Of a stretch of 64,000 nucleotides of DNA, positions 46,981-56,081 are shown in pieces (position 1 is the first letter of the stretch; the number at the start of each line of letters is the position of its first letter). This DNA comes from DAIODI01 sp046349255. Its GTDB lineage: Bacteria; Pseudomonadota; Alphaproteobacteria; Rhizobiales; Aestuariivirgaceae. Location: assembly GCA_046349255.1 (NCBI GenBank), contig JAXMCR010000003.1, forward strand, positions 62,001 to 126,000, read 5' to 3'. The position numbers were made by a program, and so were the translations under genes. The notes under the pieces are model-generated. The model made no database searches and was not told the DNA's origin. It saw only the letters and a program-made list of their open reading frames with translations.

Positions 46981-47784
46981 TCACCGGGCGATGATCTTGA
47001 GCCCTGTCATGGCGCCGGCGTCCCACAGCTTCACGACGGAGCCGTAGAAGTCGTCGAGCCCGGCGATCGTCTCCTTGCCGTGGATCGCCTCGTTCTTCGC
47101 GCGCATCTCGCAGAAGGTGACGTAGCGGCTCTTGGCGATCGACCGCCAGCTTTCCGAGACGTCGGTCATGGTCACGTCCTTGAAGCCGGCGTTCTCGAGA
47201 AATGCGCGGTACTCGGAAACGGTGGGCAAGGGCACGCATTGCACCTTCACGGCGAGCGTCTCGGCTTCCGCTGTCGTGAGCGCGCGGGATTTGCCGAAGT
47301 CCTCGATATACATCGTACCGCCCGCCTTCAGCGCCCTGCGGCAGCACTCGAACAGGCGCGCCTTGTCTGCGATATGCAGCATGCAGAGCATCGAGATGAT
47401 CGCGTCGAAGTTCTCGCCGATGGTTCCGTCGAGCATGTTGCCGTTCACATGCTTCACCTTGCTGGCAAGGCCAGCACGCGTCGTGAGGTCGATCGCGACC
47501 TGGTTGAGGTCGGGCTGGAGTTCGAGCGCGGTCACGGTCGCCCCCGTGCGGTCGGCGAGGTAGCGGGCGGGGCCGCCGATGCCGGACCCGACATCGAGCA
47601 CGCGATCGCCGGGCTTCAGCTTCAGCACCTCCAGTGCTTCGTCGACGGCCTGGGCGCCGTAGTAGTGGTACTGGTCGAAGGGCGTAAGCTGATCGACCGT
47701 CAGCGGATCATCCGGACCAATGCCGGCAGCGGCGAGGTCGTTGTAGATGCGGTGCACGTCCGCGTAGAGCTTCATGGATTTCAT
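46981..47784 (-). CDS. SAM-dependent methyltransferase
   Basis: 267 residues. Class I fold with motif I VLDVGSGIGGPARYLA (62-77), then ALELQPDLNQVA, MLCMLHIADKARLF and GGTMYIEDFGKS. The N-terminal arm DQLTPFDQYHYYGAQAVDEAL resembles small-molecule methyltransferases of the sarcosine/phosphoethanolamine/coenzyme-type group, but the acceptor is unknown. Two ATGs (47784 and 47775) are possible. It lies 86 bases before hpnG on the same strand, so a link to hopanoids is possible but unproven. Confidence 0.85.
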   Translation of the reverse strand: MKSMKLYADVHRIYNDLAAAGIGPDDPLTVDQLTPFDQYHYYGAQAVDEALEVLKLKPGDRVLDVGSGIGGPARYLADRTGATVTALELQPDLNQVAIDLTTRAGLASKVKHVNGNMLDGTIGENFDAIISMLCMLHIADKARLFECCRRALKAGGTMYIEDFGKSRALTTAEAETLAVKVQCVPLPTVSEYRAFLENAGFKDVTMTDVSESWRSIAKSRYVTFCEMRAKNEAIHGKETIAGLDDFYGSVVKLWDAGAMTGLKIIAR

Positions 47785-47880
47785 GAGGCGGTAGTCCTCC
47801 CAATGCGCGGACCCTCTTCCAGAGATCTCGCGGTGCGGGAGCTTGGCTTGTCCCAACCGGCGTTGGCAAGCGCAGGCGCT

Positions 47881-48570
47881 TCAGAAGGTTTCCACCCACG
47901 GCCGGAGTTCGGTTTCGAACGACCAGGCAGAGCGTGGCTGCGTGGCGAGGTGGAAGTAGGTCTCGGCGATCGCGTCCGGGTCGAGCGTCGCCTCCGGAGG
48001 ATTGGTCGGCGGCGCACCCTTGACCGCGATGCCGCCGTCGATCGCCACGTGCGCCACGTGGATTCCCTGGGGTTGGAACTCGCGGGCGAGCGACTGAGCG
48101 AGGCCGCGCAACGCAAACTTCCCCATCGCGAACGGCGCCGACTTCGCATAGCCCTTAACGCTGGCGCTCGCGCCGGTGAACAGGAGCACTCCGCGCCTCG
48201 CCTCGACCATCGCTGGAAGCGCCGCCTGCGCAACGAGGAAACCACCATACGCCGTCACGGCGAGCGCCTGCTCGACGGCCGCTGCGTCCAGCGTGAGGAA
48301 GGGGCCTCGGACGCGCCCCGAGGCGTTGTAGACCACGACGTCGGGTGCGATGCCGGCTGCACCGGCGGCCTCGCGGAACAGCCGGTCGACGTCCACCTTG
48401 CGCGAGACATCGCAGGCATAAGCGTGGCCGCCGATCTCCTTTGCGAGCGCGGACAATTTCTCGGCGCTGCGGGCCGCAAGCGAGACCTTGTACCCGTTCT
48501 GGGCGAAGCGGCGCGCGATACTGGCCGACAAGCCTGACCCCGCACCCGCAATAAGAATGTGACCTGTCAT
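47881..48570 (-). CDS. short-chain dehydrogenase/reductase lacking the catalytic Tyr
   Basis: 229 residues with the SDR fold: AGAGSGLSASIARRF (glycine motif with Ser where the last Gly is expected), NASG (82-85) and GASAS. The YxxxK motif reads FAMGK, so Phe147 replaces the catalytic Tyr while Lys151 remains. A standard oxidoreductase is therefore doubtful; the protein may bind a cofactor without the usual chemistry or use another residue. The start at 48570 gives the usual MTGHILIAGAG. Downstream on this strand is the methyltransferase gene. Confidence 0.8.
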   Translation of the reverse strand: MTGHILIAGAGSGLSASIARRFAQNGYKVSLAARSAEKLSALAKEIGGHAYACDVSRKVDVDRLFREAAGAAGIAPDVVVYNASGRVRGPFLTLDAAAVEQALAVTAYGGFLVAQAALPAMVEARRGVLLFTGASASVKGYAKSAPFAMGKFALRGLAQSLAREFQPQGIHVAHVAIDGGIAVKGAPPTNPPEATLDPDAIAETYFHLATQPRSAWSFETELRPWVETF

Positions 48571-48660
48571 TCTGCATGTCTCCTGTGTCGTTTGCATACT
48601 GCTGCAGGAGCACGGCCTTTCGTGCTAAGGCCCGCGCACGCCGGATTGAGGGAGTCTGCC

Positions 48661-49785
48661 ATGCCGACCTACGATTTCATCCCGCTGCCGACCCAGACCC
48701 CCGGCACGGTACGACACCTTCGGGTTTGCCGCTACGGAGAGCGGGGCGCGCGTCCCAAGGCCTACGTTCAGGCAGGCATCCATGCCGACGAGTTGCCGGC
48801 GAACCTTACGGCGCATCGGCTAACTCAAAAGCTGGCTGAGCTCGATGGCGAGGGTCGTATCGCAGGGGAAATCGTCGTCGTGCCGGTGGCGAATCCCGTC
48901 GGGCTTGCGCAGATCGTGCTGAACGACCACCAGGGTCGCTATCACGCGGGCACGGGCGGGAACTTCAATCGGGCATGGCCTGATGTATCGCGCGCGGTGA
49001 TGGCGCGCACCGCCGGCAGCCTCGGCAGCGATATCGTCGCGAACACGGAACTCGTGCGCCAACTGCTGCGCGAAGAACTCGAACGCCTCAAGCCGCAAGG
49101 CGAGTTCGACACGCTCCGCGTCTCGCTGATGCGCCTCGCCTGCGACGCCGACTATGTGCTCGACCTGCATACGGACGCAGAAGCAGAGCTCCACATCTAT
49201 CTCGACCAGGACGACTGGCCAGCCTCCGAAGATCTCGCAAGCCTACTTGGCTGCCGCGTGATCATCTTCGCACGCGATACCGGTGACAGCCCGTTCGACG
49301 AAACCGTCCGCCGCGCCTACCTCGAGTCCGCACTCGGCGGCGTTCCGGTCAAGGTGCCGCTGAGCGCGACCGTGGAGTTGCGCGGGGAAGGGGACACGAG
49401 CGACGCGCTCGCCGACCGCGATGCCGACGCCTTGATCGCCTTTCTCGCCCGTCGGGGTCTGTTGGCCGGACCAAGGCCCGATGCTCCCGCGTTCGACGGC
49501 GTTGCAGGACCGTACACGGCGACGGACATCGTGAAGGCGCCGGCGGCCGGGATCATCGTGTTCCGCCGCGCAGTCGGAGACTGGATCGAGGCGGGCGATG
49601 TCATCGCCGAAATCGTTGATCCCTATTCGCTCGGCACGGATTGCCGGACACCGGTGAAGGCGTCGGCCAATGGACGCCTCTATGCGCGAACGTCGGAGCG
49701 ACTGGCCTGGCCCGGCCGGCAGATCGCGAAGGTGCATGGCGACACCCCGCTCGCGCACCGCACGGGGACGCTGCTCTACGACTGA
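48661..49785 (+). CDS. succinylglutamate desuccinylase/aspartoacylase-family protein
   Basis: 374 residues. The zinc site of the M14-like family is visible: His41 and Glu44 in AGIHADELPAN and His170 in VLDLHTDAEAE, with Asn104-Arg105 in NFNRAWP as the substrate carboxylate pair. A biotinyl-lipoyl-like C-terminal half (KAPAAGIIVFRRAVGDWIEAGD) is usual in this subgroup. It should hydrolyse an N-acyl amino acid or a related amide; substrate unknown. The 3' end overlaps the convergent DUF1737 gene by ten bases. Confidence 0.85.
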   Translation: MPTYDFIPLPTQTPGTVRHLRVCRYGERGARPKAYVQAGIHADELPANLTAHRLTQKLAELDGEGRIAGEIVVVPVANPVGLAQIVLNDHQGRYHAGTGGNFNRAWPDVSRAVMARTAGSLGSDIVANTELVRQLLREELERLKPQGEFDTLRVSLMRLACDADYVLDLHTDAEAELHIYLDQDDWPASEDLASLLGCRVIIFARDTGDSPFDETVRRAYLESALGGVPVKVPLSATVELRGEGDTSDALADRDADALIAFLARRGLLAGPRPDAPAFDGVAGPYTATDIVKAPAAGIIVFRRAVGDWIEAGDVIAEIVDPYSLGTDCRTPVKASANGRLYARTSERLAWPGRQIAKVHGDTPLAHRTGTLLYD

Positions 49786-49958
49786 GAGGGATCCTTCAGG
49801 ACGATCGCCTGCGCCACGATGCAGCGCTCGCCGTTGTAGGTGATGGCGGGAGAGCCGTGGAGTTCGTACCCGTCGGCCAGCGCCTTCGACACGCGTTCGC
49901 AGAAGGTGCGGTCGTCGGGCCCGGTCAGGACGCGGTAGCGTAGCTTTTCTGTCGTCAT
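49776..49958 (-). CDS. DUF1737 protein, 60 aa
   Basis: Very small protein, KLRYRVLTGPDDRTFCERVSKALADGYELHGSP, fitting the DUF1737 pattern (a short alpha/beta unit). Role unknown. The ATG overlaps the holC stop (ATGA), so it is likely translated with holC. Confidence 0.8.
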   Translation of the reverse strand: MTTEKLRYRVLTGPDDRTFCERVSKALADGYELHGSPAITYNGERCIVAQAIVLKDPSQS

Positions 49959-50404
49959 TGCTTGCGATTCCATCTGCCGTTCTGATCCTGCTGCCAGTAC
50001 ACCACGTCGAGGCCGCGTGCACGGGCCTCGCGCCACTGGGCGCGCGCCTGGGCGAGTTCCTCCTCGCTGCGGCCGTCGAAGACGTAGATCACGCGCTCGA
50101 GGGCTCCCGTCTCTCCAACCGGGAGACCGTCGACCAGCACGCGGACGGCGGGAGAATTGGGCTCGTCGCCCGCTTCGGTCAGCCACACCGGCTGGTGTGC
50201 CGCATGCCCGTCGCGCGGGGTGCCGTGGGGCAGGAACGACTCTTCCCTATAGGTCCAGAGCGCGGCGGCGAGAGCTTCCGTGCGCTCGGCGCTCGCCGTG
50301 TGCACCACGGCGCGCCAGCCGCGCTCCAGCACCTTTTCGAGCAGCGTTGGCAACACCCTGTCGAGCGGCATCGTATCGAGATGGTAGAAGTGGACCTCGG
50401 TCAT
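49955..50404 (-). CDS. holC: DNA polymerase III subunit chi
   Basis: 149 residues, with VHFYHLDTMPLDRVLPTLLEKVLERGWRAVV and LWTYREESFLPHGTP as the family pattern. Chi is a clamp-loader-associated subunit that binds SSB and links it to the polymerase. Start at 50404 (an ATG three codons earlier is possible). In many alphaproteobacteria holC directly follows pepA on the same strand; here pepA is upstream on that strand but an opposite-strand gene lies between them. Confidence 0.9.
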   Translation of the reverse strand: MTEVHFYHLDTMPLDRVLPTLLEKVLERGWRAVVHTASAERTEALAAALWTYREESFLPHGTPRDGHAAHQPVWLTEAGDEPNSPAVRVLVDGLPVGETGALERVIYVFDGRSEEELAQARAQWREARARGLDVVYWQQDQNGRWNRKQ

Positions 50405-50515
50405 GCCCTCCACAAATGGCGGAGGATTACGCCGGTCGCAAGCGGCGGACGGACTTGCCCTTGCGCAGGGTTCCTCGCCATAGTGCGAATAAACAGGCGA
50501 GGGGGGACCTGCTCC

Positions 50516-51001
50516 ATGGTGGGACGGCTAACGGCAGCCGCGGCGCTCGTCGCTGCGAGCTTTTTCACGGTATCCGGTTCGGCGTTGGCCGGCTCGGTCG
50601 GCATCTGCAGCTGCTGCGAAGGTGAACAGACGGCCACCTGCAAGCCGGTCTGCGAGGCGGCTCAATCGGACATAGGCTTCTGCCGGCCGGCCGTCGTGGT
50701 GGACGGCGACACGGGTACGCCGAAGGGCGCCAACCCGCTTGCGTCACCGTCGCTCAAGTACCTGAGCCTATCCGGCGAGTCGCGGATGGAGCTCGAGGCA
50801 ACGCGCCGGTTCTTCGAGCGCTGGCGCAGGATCGCCGAGGCACGCTTCGGCAAGGCGCAGGCCGAGTACCTTGCCGGCAAATCGTCGAAGAGCGCCTACG
50901 AGGAGGCGCTCGCCGAGCGCAATGCCGTGCTCGTGAACTACCAGCACGGCATCCGCGCCTACCGGGCCGCGCGGGTGAAGCAGTCGACGGCCTCGAACTG
51001 A
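50516..51001 (+). CDS. Cys-rich secreted protein, function unknown
   Basis: 161 residues, with a signal peptide of about 25 residues (cleavage after ALA). The mature N-terminus has six Cys in a short stretch (CSCCEGEQTATCKPVCEAAQ... then FC), suited to disulfides or metal binding. The rest is helical and charged: LEATRRFFERWRRIAEARFG and KAQAEYLAGKSSKSAYEEAL. Probably periplasmic. It sits opposite in strand between pepA and holC, ending four bases from the pepA stop. No family recognised. Confidence 0.7.
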   Translation: MVGRLTAAAALVAASFFTVSGSALAGSVGICSCCEGEQTATCKPVCEAAQSDIGFCRPAVVVDGDTGTPKGANPLASPSLKYLSLSGESRMELEATRRFFERWRRIAEARFGKAQAEYLAGKSSKSAYEEALAERNAVLVNYQHGIRAYRAARVKQSTASN

Positions 51002-51005
51002 GGGC

Positions 51006-52493
51006 TCAACCCTCGTAGTGGTCCTCGACGAGCTTGTTGAGCAGCCGCACGCCCCAGCCCGATCCCCAAGACGTGTTGATCGAGGACTTCGACGCATCCA
51101 TGCCGGTGCCGGCGATGTCGAGGTGTGCCCACGGCACGTTGTTCACGAAGCGCTGCAGGAACTGCGCCGCAGTGATCGATCCCGCATGCCGGCCGCCGAT
51201 GTTCTTCATGTCGGCGATGTCGCTGTCGATCATCTTGTCGTATTCGGGGGCGAGCGGGAGGCGCCACACCTTTTCGCCGGTCTCGAGGCCCGCCTCGTAG
51301 AGTCGCTGCGACAGCTCGTCGTTGTTCGAGAAGAGACCCGCATACTCCTTGCCGAGCGCGATCAGGATGGCGCCAGTGAGCGTCGCGAGGTCGATCATGA
51401 ACTTCGGCTTGTACCGCTCCTGACAGTACCAGAGCGCATCGGCGAGGATCAGCCGGCCCTCGGCATCCGTGTTCAACACAGCGATCGTCTGGCCGGACAT
51501 CGACTTCACGACGTCGCCCGGGCGCTGCGCGGTGCCGGACGGCATGTTCTCGACGCTCGGGACGATGCCGATAACGTTCGCCTTGGCCTTGCGGCCGGCG
51601 AGCGCGGCCATCAGGCCAACGACACAGGCGCCCCCGGCCATATCCCCCTTCATGTCTTCCATGCCCGCGGCAGGCTTGATGGAGATGCCGCCGGTGTCGA
51701 ACGTCACGGCCTTGCCGACGAACGCGATCGGCTGCGCGTTTGGCTTGGCGCCCTTCCACTGCATGACGATCATGCGGGCCTCGTGCTCGGACCCTTGCGC
51801 GACCCCGAGCAGCGCGCCCATACCGAGCTTCTTCATCTCGCGCGGCGTCATGATCTCGACTGTCAGACCCAGCTTCTCGAGCTCCTTCGCGCGCTCGGCG
51901 AGCGCCTGCGGGAACAGGATGTTGGCCGGCTCGTTCACCAGGTCGCGGGCGATCGCGACGCCGCTGTTCACCGCCTCGACCGACTGGTATGCGCGCCGGG
52001 CGGCCGCAGCCTGGCTTGTCAGGATCGTGACGGATTCGAGCTTTGGCTTCTCGTTCGGCTTCGCCGACTTGTACTTCGTAAAGGAGTAATTCCTCAGCGC
52101 GATGCCGGAGGCGAGCCCTGCCGCGAGGGCCGCGTCGGCGAACGGCGGCTCCGAGGACAGTTCTGCGAGTACCGAGGCTTCCTTGACCTTCGCCCCTGCG
52201 AGCAGTCCACCGATCGTCCCGCCGATGAGTTCGACGTCTTTCGGCTGCAGTTTCGCCGGATCGCCAACGCCGACCACGATCAGCCGGGCAATATCGAGCC
52301 CGAGGGGAGCAAGAACCTCCGCCGTCTGGTCGCGCTTGCCCTCGAACCCGGCAGCCGCCAGCGCCTTGCGTACGAAGCCGTCACCCTTCTGGTCCGCCAC
52401 CTCGCCAAGCGCGGATAGAGCGGCGCCGTCCGCTGCCAATGCCACCACGGTGCCACCGGAGGGGAGCGAAGCCGCAGAAAACTTGATTTTCAT
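51006..52493 (-). CDS. pepA: leucyl aminopeptidase (M17)
   Basis: 495 residues. The metal site is clear: FVGKAVTFDTGGISIKPAAGM (Lys and Asp ligands) and VLNTDAEGRLILADAL with the catalytic NTDAEGR signature. The N-terminal half is the regulatory domain. It removes N-terminal residues from peptides in the cytosol; PepA of E. coli is also a DNA-binding architectural protein. Divergent from lptD across 277 bases. Confidence 0.95.
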   Translation of the reverse strand: MKIKFSAASLPSGGTVVALAADGAALSALGEVADQKGDGFVRKALAAAGFEGKRDQTAEVLAPLGLDIARLIVVGVGDPAKLQPKDVELIGGTIGGLLAGAKVKEASVLAELSSEPPFADAALAAGLASGIALRNYSFTKYKSAKPNEKPKLESVTILTSQAAAARRAYQSVEAVNSGVAIARDLVNEPANILFPQALAERAKELEKLGLTVEIMTPREMKKLGMGALLGVAQGSEHEARMIVMQWKGAKPNAQPIAFVGKAVTFDTGGISIKPAAGMEDMKGDMAGGACVVGLMAALAGRKAKANVIGIVPSVENMPSGTAQRPGDVVKSMSGQTIAVLNTDAEGRLILADALWYCQERYKPKFMIDLATLTGAILIALGKEYAGLFSNNDELSQRLYEAGLETGEKVWRLPLAPEYDKMIDSDIADMKNIGGRHAGSITAAQFLQRFVNNVPWAHLDIAGTGMDASKSSINTSWGSGWGVRLLNKLVEDHYEG

Positions 52494-52676
52494 GGAAAGT
52501 TGTCCTGTCGGGTGGGATGCGCTTTCGCGCCAGTAAGTGCCTCAGACTTTCCCTTAGCGTCCGAATCGCCTGTGGGCAACGGTTTGGCCGCTTGAGAAAG
52601 CCTTAACCATGCGTGATCATCGCGCCACACCGGCCGAATTTCGCCGTTAACTTTGTCGAGTGTGCTGCATTGCCGG

Positions 52677-52704
52677 TTGGTGGAGACCGGTAAGAATGTG
52701 TAAT
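52677..52704 (+). promoter_or_regulatory. weak candidate promoter of lptD
   Basis: TTGGTG (52677-52682), 16-base spacer and TGTAAT (52699-52704). It is the best pair I found in the pepA-lptD intergenic region, but both hexamers are imperfect. Other starts in the 277-base gap are possible. Confidence 0.3.
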
Positions 52705-52770
52705 CTTTCGTGATCGGCAGGGGTGCCGAATCTCTGAAAGAGTGGCGTGAGGGGTAGCGGGGAGCTCTTT

Positions 52771-55065
52771 GTGGCGTTGGGAGAAGCCATCAAGGGGATG
52801 AGCTGGCGTACCGGCCGGGCTCTGACGGCAGGGGTCATCGCCCTGTCCGTTTCGCTGTTTGCAGCATCGCCCCTGTTTGCCCAGAACGTACCCGAAGGCG
52901 CAACGCCACCCCGCGATATCAAGCCTGAATTGAAGAAGCCGGCGAAGGGCACCCCCGTCGACGTCACGGCCGACAAGATCGTCTACGATTCCAAGACCCA
53001 GATCGCCACCGCGACCGGCAAGGTCTACATCCTCTGGGGCAAGTACATCCTCGAGGCGACGAAGGTCGTCTACAACAAGAAGACCGACGTGTTCGACGCG
53101 GTCGGCGACGTCAAGGTCACCGAGCCGGGCGGCAACGTGACGCTGTCCGACAAGGCGCAGATGCGCGACGGCTTCAAGAACGGCTTTGCTCATCACTTGA
53201 AGCTGCTGCTCACGAACGATGCCAGCGTGACGGCCGATTACGCCGAGCGCACCGACGGCAACATCACGACCTACACCCACACCACCTACACCCGCTGCAA
53301 GTACTGCGTCATGTCCGACGGCACCCCGGTCTGGCAGCTCAGAGCAAAGGAGTCGAAACACAATCAGGAGGAACGGCGCATCTACGAGAAGGACGCCATC
53401 CTCGACCTCTTCGGCATTCCCGTTGCCTACTTTCCGTGGATCTCGCACCCCGATCCCGGCGTGAAACGTGCATCAGGCTGGCTCATCCCTTCGTTCGGGT
53501 GGTCGTCGGTGTTCGGTGCCGGCGTTCGAACGCCCTACTTCTGGAACCTTGCGCCGAACTACGACCTGACCGTCAGCCCCACTTGGACGACGCGGCAGGG
53601 ACCTCTGGTCGATGCCGAGTGGCGCCATCGAATTGCCAACGGCGCCTACAGCATCAACGCGGCCGGCGTGTACCAGTTCGACACCAATATGCCCCCGCCG
53701 GGCGATCGTCCCTTCCGCGGCGAGGTGCGGGCCCAGGGCGACTACTCGATCAACGATCGCTGGAACTGGGGCATGGACCTCACCGGTATCACCGATGAGA
53801 CGTTCGGCCGCCAGTACAACATCGACAACCGGACCGAACTCGACAACGTCGTGTATCTGCAGGGCATCAACGACCGGAACTACATGTCTGCGAAGGCCTA
53901 TCAGTTCGTCGGCCTCCTGGAGCAGGACAACAACGACCAGTATCCGGTGGTCGCGCCCTACATCCGCCATGACTACACGTACGGCCACGAAGTCTGGGGC
54001 GGCGTCCTCGGGCTCGATACGAATGTCTACTCCTTGTATCGCGACGAGGCCGTGTCGCCGCTCGATACCTCCTACACCAACGTCTATCAGGGCACGGAAC
54101 AGACGCGCGGCGTCACGACCATCCACTGGCAGCGCGAAATCGTCACCCAGGGGGGCGTCCAACTCACGCCGTTCGGTCAGGTGCGCGCCGACCTGTACAT
54201 GAACAACAACATGCCCAACCCCGACAATCCGCAGCAGCTGCAGAACGAGCAGGTGAACGCGCGGGTGATGCCGACGGGCGGCGTCGACTTGCGCTGGCCG
54301 TTCCTGCGCGGCGACTCGACCGGGACGCATATTGTCACGCCGGTCGTACAGGCCTTCTCGTCGACCAACCAGGGCAACATCAACCAGATCGGCAACGAAG
54401 ACGCGATCACGCTGAACTTCGACCAGTCGAGCCTGTTCCTCGAGGACCGGTTCACCGGTTACGATCGTGTCGAGGGCGGTACCCGCGTCAACGCCGGTCT
54501 CCTCTACTCCTACTTGATGCCGAGCGGCGGTTTCATCCGCGCCAGCGTCGGCGAAAGCTTCCACCTGTTCGGTGAGAACAGTTTCGTTGCGGGTTCAGGG
54601 CTCGAAGGACAGGCATCCGACATCGTCAGTGGTGTGGCGCTGCAGCCGTGGGACAACCTCAGGCTCTCCGTGCAGGCCCGCTTCGACGAGGTGACGTTCG
54701 ACATGCATCAGTTCGAAGCCGGCGCATGGTTCAATGTGTTCGGCTTGAACGCTTCCGTAAACTACGTCGACCTCGACGCAGAGCCCAATTACGGGCGAAA
54801 CAGCCCGGAACAGCAGATCTGGCTGAGCGGGGACTATCAGTTCTGGAAGGGCTGGAGCGTGTTCGGTGGCTCGCGCTACGATATCCAGAACGGCTACTTC
54901 ATCCAGAACATGGCCGGGATCGGCTATGATTGCGATTGCGCCAACATCAAGTTCTACTATCGCGAGGACTACCAGTCCGACCGCGATATCAAGCCGAACA
55001 CTGCAGTCATGCTGACGGTCGAGCTGAAGACGCTGGGGACCGCCAAAGTTGGGCCACTTTTCTAG
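52771..55065 (+). CDS. lptD: LPS-assembly protein LptD
   Basis: 764 residues from the GTG at 52771, preceded by GGGGAG; an ATG at 52798 and a GTG at 52747 are alternatives. A signal peptide ends near SPLFA. The N-terminal OstA-like beta-jellyroll (VDVTADKIVYDSKTQIATATG) is followed by a large outer-membrane barrel. Paired cysteines, TRCKYC near the N-terminal part and YDCDCAN near the end, match the positions used for the interdomain disulfides that LptD needs. It inserts LPS into the outer leaflet. In many relatives lptF-lptG lie just upstream of it; here they are absent. Confidence 0.93.
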   Translation: MALGEAIKGMSWRTGRALTAGVIALSVSLFAASPLFAQNVPEGATPPRDIKPELKKPAKGTPVDVTADKIVYDSKTQIATATGKVYILWGKYILEATKVVYNKKTDVFDAVGDVKVTEPGGNVTLSDKAQMRDGFKNGFAHHLKLLLTNDASVTADYAERTDGNITTYTHTTYTRCKYCVMSDGTPVWQLRAKESKHNQEERRIYEKDAILDLFGIPVAYFPWISHPDPGVKRASGWLIPSFGWSSVFGAGVRTPYFWNLAPNYDLTVSPTWTTRQGPLVDAEWRHRIANGAYSINAAGVYQFDTNMPPPGDRPFRGEVRAQGDYSINDRWNWGMDLTGITDETFGRQYNIDNRTELDNVVYLQGINDRNYMSAKAYQFVGLLEQDNNDQYPVVAPYIRHDYTYGHEVWGGVLGLDTNVYSLYRDEAVSPLDTSYTNVYQGTEQTRGVTTIHWQREIVTQGGVQLTPFGQVRADLYMNNNMPNPDNPQQLQNEQVNARVMPTGGVDLRWPFLRGDSTGTHIVTPVVQAFSSTNQGNINQIGNEDAITLNFDQSSLFLEDRFTGYDRVEGGTRVNAGLLYSYLMPSGGFIRASVGESFHLFGENSFVAGSGLEGQASDIVSGVALQPWDNLRLSVQARFDEVTFDMHQFEAGAWFNVFGLNASVNYVDLDAEPNYGRNSPEQQIWLSGDYQFWKGWSVFGGSRYDIQNGYFIQNMAGIGYDCDCANIKFYYREDYQSDRDIKPNTAVMLTVELKTLGTAKVGPLF

Positions 55066-55097
55066 GTGAATCCGAGACCTTGCGCGTCCGGAAGCTC

Positions 55098-56057
55098 ATG
55101 ATACGACCAATCTACCTGTGCCTTGGACTGCTGCTGGCCGCGTCCTTTGCCGCGCCGTCCGTCACGCCTGCGCGCGCGGACGCCCAGCGCGTTCTAGTGA
55201 CCGTCGACGACCAGCCGATAACCGATTACGACGTCGAGCAGCGTACGAAACTGTACGAGGCGCTCGATATGCGCCGGCCAACTGAAACGAAAGCGGTCGT
55301 CAAGGAGCTCGTCGACGACGAAGTCATCAAGAGCGAGGCAAAGCGAAACAAGATAAACGTTGGCGACAAGCAGATCGACGAATCCATCGCACGTTTGGCG
55401 AAGGGATCGAACACCACCGTCGACGGACTTTCCGCGAAGCTCAAGGAAAAGGGTGTCGTCCTATCCACTCTTAAGGATTTTGTTGCCTCGCAGATCCTGA
55501 CCCGGTGGTTGATGAGCAAAGACGGTGCCCAGCCCAACATCGAGGTCGATCAGGCTGCCGTCGATCGCAAGATGGCGGAAATCGAGAATGACCCGCGCAT
55601 GAAGCCGATCGAGCTATATCAGATTGTCCAGATCGAGTTGCCGGTCGAGAAGTCGGGGAACGGCATCGATCAGCAACTCCTGTACGCGCGAGCGGTCGAA
55701 GCCCAACAGCTCTCGCAGCGGTACAAGGGCTGTGGATCGCTTCGGTCGGCCTCGGAGGGCATCTTCAACGTCAAGATCGGACAGCCGATGCAGGCCGTCG
55801 CCGAGAAGATGCCGCCCGAGATGAAGAAGGCGCTCGACGAAGCCGGCACCAAGCGTTTGATCGGTCCCATTCCCGGCCCGACCGGCATTCGCATGATCGC
55901 AAATTGCGGCCGCAAGCAGATGGCTCCGCCGAAGCCCAGCAGGGAGCAGATCGAAAGCATGCTGCTCAGCGAGAAGATGGGTAACTCGATCGAGCGCGAA
56001 CTGCGCGATTTGCGTCGCAAGTCGTTCATCGATTACAAGGATGCCTCGCTCAAGTAG
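55098..56057 (+). CDS. SurA-like periplasmic chaperone
   Basis: 319 residues. The signal peptide ends near ARADA, then the SurA N-terminal domain starts VLVTVDDQPITDYDVEQRTKLYEAL and includes IDESIARLAKGSNTTVDGLSAKL. The second half is the short form typical of alphaproteobacteria, without a clearly recognisable active parvulin isomerase core by eye. Expected to help outer-membrane proteins such as LptD fold. It lies 32 bases after lptD and 24 before pdxA, in the conserved lptD-surA-pdxA-rsmA order. The symbol is left blank because the isomerase domain is not clear. Confidence 0.8.
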   Translation: MIRPIYLCLGLLLAASFAAPSVTPARADAQRVLVTVDDQPITDYDVEQRTKLYEALDMRRPTETKAVVKELVDDEVIKSEAKRNKINVGDKQIDESIARLAKGSNTTVDGLSAKLKEKGVVLSTLKDFVASQILTRWLMSKDGAQPNIEVDQAAVDRKMAEIENDPRMKPIELYQIVQIELPVEKSGNGIDQQLLYARAVEAQQLSQRYKGCGSLRSASEGIFNVKIGQPMQAVAEKMPPEMKKALDEAGTKRLIGPIPGPTGIRMIANCGRKQMAPPKPSREQIESMLLSEKMGNSIERELRDLRRKSFIDYKDASLK

Positions 56058-56081
56058 CGGTCCTGCGACCCTCCCTACCAA

